Source: Thermoflexus hugenholtzii JAD2
Lineage (GTDB): Bacteria > Chloroflexota > Dehalococcoidia > UBA2979
Length of the DNA stretch: 64,000 nucleotides
Direction of reading: 5' to 3'
Assembly: GCA_945903275.1 (NCBI GenBank)
Contig: CAMDNW010000005.1
Span: forward strand, 1-64,000
Numbering within the stretch: position 1 is the stretch's first letter; every line of letters starts with the position of its first letter. Below, piece by piece: positions 52,407 to 61,200 of this stretch. Below the pieces are notes generated by a model. It had not been told where the DNA came from, did no database searches, and was given only the letters and a program-made list of their open reading frames with translations. A program made the position numbers and the translations under genes.

Positions 52407-52888
52407 CCAGATCCCTTTCCGTCGGAACAGTTAAATGCTTCTTGCACTCTAGGTGGTTGTAGCCCGTACTGGGGGTGCCATTAGCCGCCGTGAGCATCGC
52501 GGCCTCTTGGTCGGGAGTACGTTACGGGCTGTGCCACGAACCGCCCGCCCACATCGAGGATTGTCTTGGCGGCGGCTACACGAGCAGCTGGTGGGCAGTC
52601 CATGCCACTACTCGGCAACATCGCTCCCTCCCGCAGCGCAGGAAGGTTCGATCGCTCCGTCGATCACGTCAAACTGGCCGTGGATCGAATAATGGCTCCG
52701 CACACCATTAATCACTCGGAGAGCCCACCGCAGCAACCCACGATCACCGGCTCGTGTATCGCCGAACCCTTCACTACGTGATCGAACGCGGCCTCGCTTT
52801 CGCTGGCTGATTGAAAAGCGTGGTCGAAGCGCGTATGACCTTGCTGGAGATGCCAGCGGGGGCTCGGCGTGCGTGAGGAGGTGTCAGG
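52407..52888. other. Intergenic region upstream of the A-B CoA-transferase pair
   Basis: About 480 bases; no recognisable gene on either strand. It must carry the promoter of the 52889-55506 operon. A Shine-Dalgarno GAGGAGGTG is visible at its end; no clear -35/-10 pair stands out. Confidence 0.4.
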
Positions 52889-54244
52889 TTGACATCAAAG
52901 CCGCTCGAAGGCGTGCGCGTTCTCGACTTCACCTGGGTTCGGGCTGGCCCTTGGTGTACCAGGTGGCTCGCAGTCCTCGGAGCTGAGGTGGTCAAGGTTG
53001 AATGGCCCGACCCGCGCCTCGCCTTCAACGGCCGTATCGGCGGCGCGATGGGAGCGCAAGGAGGTGGCCCGAACGCGGGCGGCCATGCGAATGACCAGAA
53101 CGCTGAAAAGCTCAGCATTACGGTAAATGTCCGCTCGCCGAAGGGCCTGCAGATCATCAAAGACTTGATGCTGGTCACTGACGTCGTTGTCGAGAACTTC
53201 AGCGCGAGTGTCATGGACGACTGGGGCCTCGGCTACGAAGTGATGCGCGAGCTGAAGCCAGACATCATATATGTCTCGATGGCGGGCTTTGGGCACGAAG
53301 GGCGCCACGCTGCGTATACGACGATGGGCCCGTCCGTGCAGGCGCTGTCGGGGCTGACGTTCCTGTCTGGACTGCCCGATGCGCCACCGGCCGGGTGGGG
53401 CTGGTCCTACATGGATGACACCGGCGGTTTGTACGGAGCGATGTCTACGCTCGCCGCGTTGCATCACAAGCAAGCGACGGGCGAAGGCCAGCATGTGGAC
53501 ATGTCGCAGGTTGCCGCCGGAATCACCCTGACGGGACCGGCGCTGCTCGACCTGTCGGCGAATCACCGCCCCTCGCGACGCGCCGGGTACCCACCCGGCA
53601 ATCGCGCGCACTGGCCCGGCACTCCGCTGATGAACAACTATCGCGGGCGCACCGTGGCCCCGCACAACGCGTACCGCACACTCGGTGGTGAACACTTCGA
53701 CTGGTGTGCGATCACCTGCGCCACGGACGAGGAGTGGAGCTCGCTGGTCGCACTCATGGGCTCACCGGCTTGGGCGACGGACGCGCAGTTCGCGACGAAC
53801 GTTGGACGCCTCGAACACCAGCTGGAACTTGATGCCCACATCGAGGACTGGACACGGACCGTCGAGAAATACGAACTCATGGATCGCTGCCAGGCATCCG
53901 GCGTACCAGCGGGGGCAGTACAGAGCACAGAGGATCGCGTTGAGCACGACCCGCAACTCCGCGCCCGCAACCTGTTCACGCCGATGACACATCCCGTCAT
54001 TGGCACGTTCCCGATGCAGCAGGCGCCTTTCCAGCTGTCCGCGACGCCCGTACCCGTGAGCAGGCACGGCCCGCTGCTCGGCGAGCACAACGTGTCGATC
54101 CTCGGTGGGTTGCTTGGGATCTCGTGGGACGAGATCCAGGACGGCTACCGCGACGGCACGCTGTGGCCTGCGCACGTCCCGATGGAGCATGTGGACTACC
54201 TTTTCGAGCGCCCGAGCGGGCAGCTCGCGTCGCGGGAGGGCTGA
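52889..54244 (+). CDS. CaiB/BaiF class III CoA-transferase, type A subunit
   Basis: TTG start at 52889 behind GAGGAGGTG; 451 residues. It shares the type A marks of the 7845 gene: RVLDFTWVRAGPW, AEVVKVEWPDP, YVSMAGFGHEG, GWGWSYMDDTGGLYG (with the Asp aligned to catalytic Asp169 of formyl-CoA transferase) and TGEGQHVDMSQ. The type B gene begins 2 bases after the stop, so both subunits are made together. An Ala/Gly-rich loop (GAMGAQGGGPNAGGHAND) replaces the loop seen in other type A copies and may determine substrate. Confidence 0.92.
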   Translation: MTSKPLEGVRVLDFTWVRAGPWCTRWLAVLGAEVVKVEWPDPRLAFNGRIGGAMGAQGGGPNAGGHANDQNAEKLSITVNVRSPKGLQIIKDLMLVTDVVVENFSASVMDDWGLGYEVMRELKPDIIYVSMAGFGHEGRHAAYTTMGPSVQALSGLTFLSGLPDAPPAGWGWSYMDDTGGLYGAMSTLAALHHKQATGEGQHVDMSQVAAGITLTGPALLDLSANHRPSRRAGYPPGNRAHWPGTPLMNNYRGRTVAPHNAYRTLGGEHFDWCAITCATDEEWSSLVALMGSPAWATDAQFATNVGRLEHQLELDAHIEDWTRTVEKYELMDRCQASGVPAGAVQSTEDRVEHDPQLRARNLFTPMTHPVIGTFPMQQAPFQLSATPVPVSRHGPLLGEHNVSILGGLLGISWDEIQDGYRDGTLWPAHVPMEHVDYLFERPSGQLASREG

Positions 54245-54246
54245 CG

Positions 54247-55506
54247 ATGGCACCGGAACGCTTCGGTAATGGGCCGCTGGGCGATCTGCGGGTGATCGAG
54301 GTCGGCGGTGAAGTCGGTGAGTGGTGCGCCAAGCTGATGGCCGACCTCGGTGCCGACGTGATCAAGATTGAACCGCCGGGAGGGGCTGCCGAGCGCGAGA
54401 TCGGGCCGTTTCTCGATGACATCCCGACCGCCGAGCGCAGCCTGCACTTTTGGCACTACAACACGAGCAAGCGAGGGATCACTCTCGATCTGGAGAGCGC
54501 CGCCGGTCGCGAGCTGTTCCGGCGACTGGCCGACACGGCAGATGTGGTGCTCGAGTCGTACCCACCTGGTTACCTGCCGTCGATCGGTTTGGGCTACCGC
54601 GAGCTTGAGGGGAGTAATCCTCGCCTCGTGATGTGCTCGCTCACCCCATTTGGGCAGCAGGGGCCGTGGCGCGACTATCGCACCTCGGATCTCGTGCATC
54701 TCGCCGTCGGCGGCCAGATGGGCGAGTGCGGCTATGACGAGGTGGACGTGGCGGGCGCCCCCCCGATCGGCCCAGGCGGCGGGAACGCGTGGCACACAGC
54801 GGGACACTACGCCTTCATCGGCATCATGTCGGCGCTCTTCTACCGCGGCGTGCAGGGCGCCGGTCAGTACATCGACGCCAGCGTGCACGACGCCTGCGCG
54901 CTGACGACAGAGGGCGGCGTGACGCAGTGGATCTACAACCATGCGGTCGTGAAGCGGCAAACTGGTCGGCACGCCGCAGCAAACCCATCACCGAGGACGC
55001 AGTTCCTCTGCGCGGACGGTCGCTACGTCAATACGCTCATGTTCGGGCTGCGGATGTCACCACAGCAACTGCTGGTCGTGGCTGACTGGTTCGACCAGCG
55101 CGGGCTCGCCGCCGACCTGAAGGACGAAAAGTACCAAGATCCTGAAGCGTTGAACGGCAGCATGCCGCACATCATCGAGGTGGCCGAACGGTTCTTCGCC
55201 GCGACCACATCGGACGAGGTGTACCACGGCGCGCAGCAGCGCGGATTCGCCCTCGGGCCCGTCCGCGCCCCTGAGGAGGTCGCCGCGGACGAGCATTTCC
55301 GTGACCGTGGCTTCTTCGTTACGGTCGAACATCCCGAACTCGGCCGATCCTTCGAATACCCTGGTGCCGCCGCGATCTACCATGCCTCGCCGTGGAGCAT
55401 CAGGCGAAGAGCCCCGCTCATTGGCGAAGACAACGTCGAGGTCTTCGGCGAAATCGGCGTGGCCCGTGAGGCGCTTGGTGTGCTGCGGGAGTCCGGGGTG
55501 ATCTGA
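54247..55506 (+). CDS. CaiB/BaiF class III CoA-transferase, type B subunit
   Basis: ATG at 54247, two bases after the type A stop; 419 residues. Type B marks are VGGEVGEWCAKLMADLGAD, RSLHFWHYNTSKRG and MCSLTPFGQQGPWRDY. At the catalytic position it reads PGGGNAWHTAGHYAF, with Trp where formyl-CoA transferase has Asp. The conserved HYNTSK block and the late RAPLIGEDN are kept, so the fold is intact. It probably binds CoA or acyl substrate as the second half of an A-B enzyme. Confidence 0.92.
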   Translation: MAPERFGNGPLGDLRVIEVGGEVGEWCAKLMADLGADVIKIEPPGGAAEREIGPFLDDIPTAERSLHFWHYNTSKRGITLDLESAAGRELFRRLADTADVVLESYPPGYLPSIGLGYRELEGSNPRLVMCSLTPFGQQGPWRDYRTSDLVHLAVGGQMGECGYDEVDVAGAPPIGPGGGNAWHTAGHYAFIGIMSALFYRGVQGAGQYIDASVHDACALTTEGGVTQWIYNHAVVKRQTGRHAAANPSPRTQFLCADGRYVNTLMFGLRMSPQQLLVVADWFDQRGLAADLKDEKYQDPEALNGSMPHIIEVAERFFAATTSDEVYHGAQQRGFALGPVRAPEEVAADEHFRDRGFFVTVEHPELGRSFEYPGAAAIYHASPWSIRRRAPLIGEDNVEVFGEIGVAREALGVLRESGVI

Positions 55507-55624
55507 TCGCAGCAGTCCCGGATCGTGCTGTGTGCTAGCCCGTAGACCCCTAGTAATCGACGATCGCTCCCTAGGCGCTCTCAGGCCTCACATGACAAAC
55601 TGCTAAGCGCGGCTCTGCTGACAA

Positions 55625-58264
55625 TCACGCCGTGTTGACTCCCGTCGGCCCTGCCGCAACTGAATCGATCTCTGCGAGGATTTCCGCGGTGTGCTCACCG
55701 AGCATCGGGGCACGCCGCGAGATGGCCGTGGGTGACTTGCCATAGATGGAGGCTGCACCCGGGTACGTGAAGGAGCGCCCGAGCTCGGGGTGCTCCACCT
55801 GCACGAAGAAGCCGCGGTCGGCCCAATGGGGGTCGTTTAGGTTGTCTTCAGGTGCCCGCACGGCGCCGCACAAGAACTCGCGGTCTTGCGCGCTGTGGTA
55901 GACCTCCTCGGACGGCATGCTGCGGATGAAGCGTTCGAACACGTCCGCGATATGGTCAGTCTCAGCTGCTGCGGTTGCCTGATCGGCGTACTTCGGGTCA
56001 TGCAGATCGTGTTCGAAACCCTTGCTCGTCATCCACTCGATGAGCACTGGCAGGCGGTCGTGGGTGATGCGCGTGGCGCCGAAGTTGACGTAGCGGCCGT
56101 CTGCGCAGAGGTGCTGTGTCTTCCTCACAGCGAAATTCATCGAGTCCGCGGCCGCATGGCGGCCCGTCTGGCGCTTCACAACCTGGCGGTTGTAAATCCA
56201 TGTCGCGACGTGCATCTCGGTCGTCAGAGCGAGCGCGCCGTGCACCGAGGTATCGATGTACTGTCCCTCTCCCGTGAGGTCACGGTGCGCGATGGCGGCC
56301 GCGATCGCTATGTAGGCGTAATGCGAGCCGGTGTGCCAGGCGTTGCCGCCACCAGGGGCGATGGGCGGCGCGTCGGGCATGTCGCCCTCGTCGTATCCGC
56401 AGCACGCCATCTGGCCTCCAGCGGCCATGTGTGTCAGATCGGAGGCTTTGTAATCACGCCACGGACCTGTCTGGCCGAAGTCCGTGAGCGAGCACATCAC
56501 GAGGCGTGGGTTGATCCGGTGCAGCGTGTCGTAGGACAGGCCGACCGAGGCCATATACCCGGGCGTCCATGTCTCGAGGAGCACGTCGGCCGTTGCGACG
56601 AGACGCTTCAACCGATCCTGGCCTTCAGCTGTCTCGAGATCGAGCGTGATGCTGCGCTTGCTCGTGTTGTAATGCCAGAAATGCAGGCTCCGCTCCGGAT
56701 TGGGCACATCCTGATAGAACGGTCCGATGGAGCGCTCCGGTGCACCGCCCGGAGGCTCAACCTTGATGACATCCGCCCCCGCGTCAGCGAGGAGTTTTCC
56801 GCACCACTGTCCTTTCTCGTCGGCGAGCTCGATCACTCGCAAGTCGCCGAATGCGCCGTCGCTGTAGCGGCGGGACGAGCGGTCGACCACGGGCCCCGGC
56901 GGTGTCTGGCCGATCGGCATTGGCATCAGGCCGGTGCCTTCGAAGAGGTACGGGTCTTTCGATTCGTGGCTCGGCCAGTATTTGTTCTGCTCGAATCCCG
57001 CGAGGAGTTCGTCCTCGGGCGTTCCGAGCAGCTCCCTGAGCACACGTGCGGTGTGCTCACCGAGCAGCGGCGCGTGGTGGTCAGCGCGCACTTCGTTCAC
57101 TGACATCTTGAACGGAGACTGTTGCATGAGGTTCGTCCCCACGACCGGATGATGCACTGGCGCGAACAGTTCCTGATGCCTTAGTTGGAGGTCGTGTTCG
57201 ACGCGGTCCTCGTTCGACTGGACCGGTAACGCGGTCACGCCGGCCGTCTGGCACAGCGCGGCGAGTTCATACTTACCGAACTGCTTCGCCCATTCACCGA
57301 TCTGCTGGTCGATCTCGACTTGGCACTTGATACGGCCCTCCAGCGTTGCTAGTGCCTGGTCGGTGGCCCAGTCGGGTGAGCCCATGAGAAGCACGAGAGC
57401 ATGCCACTCCTCGTCGCTGACGCATGTGATCGCGCACCAGTCGTTGTAGCCGCCTCGGTGCGTGCGATAAGCGTTGTGCGGGACCATCTTCGGGCCTCGA
57501 TAGTTGTCCAGAAGCGGCGCATCTGGCCAGACCGAACGATTGCCGGGCGGGAAGCCCTGCCGACGGGAGCCGCGGCCGTTGACGGTGAGGTCCAGCCAAG
57601 CGGGGCCGAGTAGTGTCATCGCTGCCGCCACCTGCGACAGGTCGACGTGCTGGCCTTCGCCGGTCTGGTTTCGATGATGGAGTGCGGTCAGCGTGCCGAT
57701 GAGGCCATAGAGACCGCCGGTGTCGTCCATGTACGACCAACCCCAACCAGCTGGCTGCTCATCCGGAAGGCCGGACAGGTGCGTGAGGCCAGATAGCGCC
57801 TGCACGATGGGACCAGCGGTCTGATGATGATGGTTGCGCCCCGTGTGGCCGAGACCGGCCATCGATACGTAGATGATGTCCGGTTTGATCTGCGCCATCT
57901 CCTCGTAGCCGAGGCCCCACGACTGCAGGACCCGAGACGAGAAGTTCTCAATCACGATGTCGGACATCGCGATGAGACGCTTGGTCGCCGCGAGACCTTC
58001 GGGCGACCGCACGTTGAACGTGACGCCGAGCTTGTTGTTGTGCATGTCGTTGAAGTTGCCGCCACGAGCGAAAGCCGCCTGCGTGCCAGGCGTCGGTGCC
58101 GGGCCAGGACGCGGACCTCCGCCCATTGCGCCCGGGCCTGGCCGCGGCCACTCGATCTTCACCACCTCGGCACCCATCGCGCCCATCCAGCGTGTGGCCC
58201 AGGGGCCAGCGCGCACCCAAGAGAAATCGGCGACACGGATGCCGGCGAGGGGCCTGCGAGTCAT
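55625..58264 (-). CDS. Fused A-B CaiB/BaiF class III CoA-transferase
   Basis: 879 residues, twice the family length. Residues 1 to about 455 are a complete type A domain (VADFSWVRAGPW, GWGWSYMDDTGGLYG, TGEGQHVDLSQ). After a linker around PIGQTPPGPVVDRSSRR, residues from about 475 form a complete type B domain (ELADEKGQWCGKLLADAGAD, RSLHFWHYNTSKRS, PGGGNAWHTGSHYAY without the catalytic Asp). The order A-B equals that of the separate genes at 52889/54247, only about 120 bases away on the opposite strand. The fusion argues that A and B form one enzyme in a 1:1 ratio. Confidence 0.93.
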   Translation of the reverse strand: MTRRPLAGIRVADFSWVRAGPWATRWMGAMGAEVVKIEWPRPGPGAMGGGPRPGPAPTPGTQAAFARGGNFNDMHNNKLGVTFNVRSPEGLAATKRLIAMSDIVIENFSSRVLQSWGLGYEEMAQIKPDIIYVSMAGLGHTGRNHHHQTAGPIVQALSGLTHLSGLPDEQPAGWGWSYMDDTGGLYGLIGTLTALHHRNQTGEGQHVDLSQVAAAMTLLGPAWLDLTVNGRGSRRQGFPPGNRSVWPDAPLLDNYRGPKMVPHNAYRTHRGGYNDWCAITCVSDEEWHALVLLMGSPDWATDQALATLEGRIKCQVEIDQQIGEWAKQFGKYELAALCQTAGVTALPVQSNEDRVEHDLQLRHQELFAPVHHPVVGTNLMQQSPFKMSVNEVRADHHAPLLGEHTARVLRELLGTPEDELLAGFEQNKYWPSHESKDPYLFEGTGLMPMPIGQTPPGPVVDRSSRRYSDGAFGDLRVIELADEKGQWCGKLLADAGADVIKVEPPGGAPERSIGPFYQDVPNPERSLHFWHYNTSKRSITLDLETAEGQDRLKRLVATADVLLETWTPGYMASVGLSYDTLHRINPRLVMCSLTDFGQTGPWRDYKASDLTHMAAGGQMACCGYDEGDMPDAPPIAPGGGNAWHTGSHYAYIAIAAAIAHRDLTGEGQYIDTSVHGALALTTEMHVATWIYNRQVVKRQTGRHAAADSMNFAVRKTQHLCADGRYVNFGATRITHDRLPVLIEWMTSKGFEHDLHDPKYADQATAAAETDHIADVFERFIRSMPSEEVYHSAQDREFLCGAVRAPEDNLNDPHWADRGFFVQVEHPELGRSFTYPGAASIYGKSPTAISRRAPMLGEHTAEILAEIDSVAAGPTGVNTA

Positions 58265-58541
58265 GGCGTATTCCGTTCCGCCTCACGCGCGAGGTAATGG
58301 TAAGGCGGCCGCATGCTATCGCTTTTATGAGAGCCGTGGGGCGTCAGCACTGAAACGAATTTGGCGACGGTGTGGGCGCTGGCTTGCAGGCGTCGGGACA
58401 GGTGGCGTGACCGATGCGGTCGTTGGTGGCGCAGCCGGGAGCTACGCGTACCTAAAAGCGAGATGCGGACGCCGGGGTCTAGGAGGGGAGCCCGCCTGCC
58501 GAGGATGTCGCCTGGTCAGGCGAACACAGGGGTGAGGGGAT

Positions 58542-58587
58542 TGGAGCGGGAGGCCGGATTCGAACCGGCGATCCGCTGCTTGGGAAT
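58542..58587 (-). tRNA. 3' fragment of tRNA-Gly(CCC), anticodon loop to CCA
   Basis: The minus strand reads TTCCCAA (anticodon loop, CCC), GCAGC, a 5-base variable loop, a perfect T-arm GCCGG-TTCGAAT-CCGGC, acceptor strand CTCCCGC, discriminator T and CCA. The bases upstream of the loop (CATCA) cannot pair with GCAGC, and no D-arm or 5' acceptor strand is present. It is therefore a partial tRNA, of the extent typical for attachment sites of tyrosine integrases. Confidence 0.8.
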
Positions 58588-58594
58588 GATGAGA

Positions 58595-59560
58595 CTATCT
58601 GTCTCTCACGATCGCCAGCTCGAGCAGCTCGGAAGGTCGGTCCGGATCGTCAGCGTCGACGGTGGCCAGCATATTTCCCGTGCTTGCGTCGAAGACGAGG
58701 CCTTCGAGCTTGGCCACGAGCGGCGCCCCATGCTCGTCGATCACGTGGCACCACTCGACTTGGCAACTGCTGCTCATTGCGCCGTGAATCCAGCCGACCA
58801 CGCTCCCGGTGACGTGGCCATCATCGTAGGCACTCGTTGTTGCCTCGGCGGTTGCGGCAAAGGCGAGCGCGTCGCCGATGGCCTCAAGCTCGGTCAGATG
58901 CAGCGGCGTACCGCCGAGGTGTCCGAGGTGCAAGGGATGCCATTCGATCGATGGCAGCGGCGCCCCATGGGGATCGTCGATCAGCCGCAGGAACGTGCTC
59001 ACTGGGAGCCGGGTCACCGCGTCCACGGTCGGCACGGCGTCGTTGCCGATGTCGCCGCCGCGATTGCCGAGCACGAGCGTGTCGCCCGAGACCGCTGCCC
59101 CTTCGAGGTTGAGGACACCACGGCCGAGCACGGGCTGGCGGAGCGCCTCGTAGAGACGAGGGAGCGCCACGACTCGCGGCAGCAACGTCGCGTTGTCGAT
59201 GACGACTACCTGCTGGCGCACTGCGAGGCCGTTGTCGGATCCGAACGCCACCAGCCGACCCTCGACGGAGATGACGCATTCGAGATCGAGCTTGTCCGCC
59301 TTATTGCCGCGGCGGGTGTCGAATTGGCGTCGCTGTGCGGGTGCGTGAGGGATGGTGATCGGCTGGGTGCGGCCTGACACGGGGTCGACGAGCCCGACGA
59401 AACTCGTATCGTCCGAAACCGTGGCAAGGTGCTGGCCGAACCAGGTGATCCCGCTCGCAGCTCGGACATGGGCGGGCCGGTCGAGCGTTTCGTCTACGCC
59501 GCCGACGTAGTGCATTGTGACGCGGCGCACGACGCGAAAGGTCTGCCGTAGGTTCTCCAC
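58595..59560 (-). CDS. Predicted beta-propeller-like protein of unknown function
   Basis: The ORF runs from 59848, but that start overlaps the divergent ArsA gene; the first homologous-looking region starts at a GTG at 59560 (321 residues), and this start is uncertain. The sequence is beta-rich with repeating blade-like units (ITWFGQHLATVSDDTSFVGLVD, LVAFGSDNGLAVRQQVVVID, LVLGNRGGDIGND, KLEGLVFDASTGNMLATVD). No signal peptide is seen, so it is probably cytosolic. The function is unknown; lactonase or esterase-like phytase propellers are possible relatives. It lies just inside the tRNA fragment. Confidence 0.55.
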   Translation of the reverse strand: MENLRQTFRVVRRVTMHYVGGVDETLDRPAHVRAASGITWFGQHLATVSDDTSFVGLVDPVSGRTQPITIPHAPAQRRQFDTRRGNKADKLDLECVISVEGRLVAFGSDNGLAVRQQVVVIDNATLLPRVVALPRLYEALRQPVLGRGVLNLEGAAVSGDTLVLGNRGGDIGNDAVPTVDAVTRLPVSTFLRLIDDPHGAPLPSIEWHPLHLGHLGGTPLHLTELEAIGDALAFAATAEATTSAYDDGHVTGSVVGWIHGAMSSSCQVEWCHVIDEHGAPLVAKLEGLVFDASTGNMLATVDADDPDRPSELLELAIVRDR

Positions 59561-59722
59561 GGGCCGGATGGTACGCCGAGTGCCTGCTGTCGCGTACCTC
59601 ACGCAGCGGCGAGACAGACTCCCATATCCAGTTGTCATGCGAGAAGACTTGGTAAGCAGGCCCACTGCTATCCTCAGCCTGCTTTCTTCGCGTGCCAGTC
59701 GCTCCGAAGGAGATGGACCTCG

Positions 59723-60943
59723 ATGACTCGTGTCATCCTCTACACGGGTAAGGGCGGAGTTGGGAAGACCTCGATCGCTGCGGCCACGGCGCTCGCTGCG
59801 TCGCGTCGCGGACTGCGCACCGTCGTGCTGAGCACCGACTCGGCGCATAGCCTAGGCGATTCCTTTGACCTCGAGCTCACACCCGAGCCAACTCTGATCG
59901 CGGAGCGGCTCTGGGCACAAGAGTGCGACGTTTACTTCAACATGGAGAAGTACTGGGGCACCGTGCAGCGGTGGATGGAGTCTCTGCTGGCCTGGGAGGG
60001 ATTTAACCGCGCGCTCGCAGATGAAATGGTCGTCCTCCCCGGGATGGACGAGTTGGCAAGCCTCCTGTGGATCCTCGAGCATCAGCGGAGCGGGCAGTAC
60101 GACCTCGTCGTCGTGGACTGCGCGCCTACTGCGGAGACCTTCCGGCTGCTGAGCTTTCCGGAAGCCGGGCGGTGGTGGCTCGAGAAAATCTTCCCGGTCA
60201 GTCGACGGGTGTCGGGCTTGGCGCGTCCTCTCCTCAAGCGGTTGACTAGCATGCCCCTCCCGGACGACTCGGTCTTCGAGGCGACGCGCGACCTGATGGC
60301 ACGGATAGAGGAGATTCAGGCAGTGCTAGCTGACCCGACAACGACGAGCGTACGGCTCGTGACGAACCCGGAGCGGATGGTAATCAAGGAGACTCAGCGC
60401 GCGTACACGCTTCTGGGGCTGTATGGGTATCTGGCGGACCTCGTGGTCTGCAATCGCGTCCTACCGGCTGAGGCGTTCGAGGGTAGCTACTTCGCAGCGC
60501 GTGCCGCCGACCAGGAACGCTATCTCGCGCAGATCGATGACCTCTTCAGCCCGGTCCCGTTGAAGTTCGCGAGACAGTTCGATCGCGAGCTGGTGGGCTT
60601 TGATGCCTTGGCAGCCCTCGCGGAATCTCTATTCGGAGACGAAGACCCGACGCAGTTCTACTACGATCGACCGCCGTTCCAGGTGCGAAGCGTCACCCCC
60701 GGTGACGCATCGGATGCCGACTCGGCTGTGCCGGAGGCAACGCAGTACGAGCTCAAGCTGACAATCCCCTTCGTCGAACGCGAGGGTCTGGAGTTGGTGA
60801 CGGTCGGCGAGGAACTGGTGTTGGAAGCCGGGCGGCATCGACGGAATATGCTGTTGCCACGGGTACTGCAGTCGCGTCCGGTGCTCGGTGCGCGAATGCG
60901 CGGAGGCACGCTGCACGTGTGGTTCGGAGGCCGTGACAGATGA
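59723..60943 (+). CDS. ArsA/GET3-family ATPase
   Basis: 406 residues. The deviant Walker A GKGGVGKTS is at 9-17; a switch I-like STDSAHSLGD follows near 37, and the switch II-like DCAPTAETFRLLSFPE block near 134 is typical of the family. The C-terminal 90 residues (LKLTIPFVEREGLELVTVGEELVLEAG...) form the HSP20-like/alpha-crystallin domain found in bacterial ArsA proteins that lack an ArsB partner. No arsenite pump gene is near. A small coiled-coil protein overlaps its stop by 4 bases and an FAD enzyme follows, so it is more likely part of a protein-handling or membrane-associated system than arsenite export. Confidence 0.9.
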   Translation: MTRVILYTGKGGVGKTSIAAATALAASRRGLRTVVLSTDSAHSLGDSFDLELTPEPTLIAERLWAQECDVYFNMEKYWGTVQRWMESLLAWEGFNRALADEMVVLPGMDELASLLWILEHQRSGQYDLVVVDCAPTAETFRLLSFPEAGRWWLEKIFPVSRRVSGLARPLLKRLTSMPLPDDSVFEATRDLMARIEEIQAVLADPTTTSVRLVTNPERMVIKETQRAYTLLGLYGYLADLVVCNRVLPAEAFEGSYFAARAADQERYLAQIDDLFSPVPLKFARQFDRELVGFDALAALAESLFGDEDPTQFYYDRPPFQVRSVTPGDASDADSAVPEATQYELKLTIPFVEREGLELVTVGEELVLEAGRHRRNMLLPRVLQSRPVLGARMRGGTLHVWFGGRDR

Positions 60944-61200
60944 ACGAACAGGAACGCATCGCCGAGCTGGAGAGCCGTATCGCAGAACTCGAGCGAAAGC
61001 TCGATGAGCCATCAATGGCGCGGATATTCGAGACTTTGATGACGCCGGATGCGCGTACCCGCCTTCGCGCGCTGGCACGTGAGCAGCTGCTGCTGATGGC
61101 GGAGGTCTCACGCGGGCTAGCGGAGTTGTTGTCACCGTCCCCGACCGAGCCCAGCACCAGTCAGGAAGAGCGGCACAGCCGACATGTCCCCGTTGACTAG
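60940..61200 (+). CDS. Small coiled-coil protein between ArsA and the FAD enzyme
   Basis: 86 residues, overlapping the ArsA stop by ATGA. A heptad run EQERIAELESRIAELERKLD (3-22) predicts a coiled coil; a second amphipathic helix follows (RTRLRALAREQLLLMAEVS), then a short polar tail. No known family can be named with certainty, but the tight overlap on both sides (17 bases with the next gene) makes it a real part of the operon and a candidate adaptor between the ATPase and the oxidoreductase. Confidence 0.75.
   Translation: MNEQERIAELESRIAELERKLDEPSMARIFETLMTPDARTRLRALAREQLLLMAEVSRGLAELLSPSPTEPSTSQEERHSRHVPVD

Noticed and set aside
55886-57103. 405-residue plus-strand ORF
   Set aside because: Antisense to the fused CoA-transferase; no domain.
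59723-60943. Arsenite efflux ATPase
   Set aside because: There is no ArsB/Acr3, ArsR or ArsD gene nearby, and the HSP20-like C-terminal domain marks a different ArsA subgroup.
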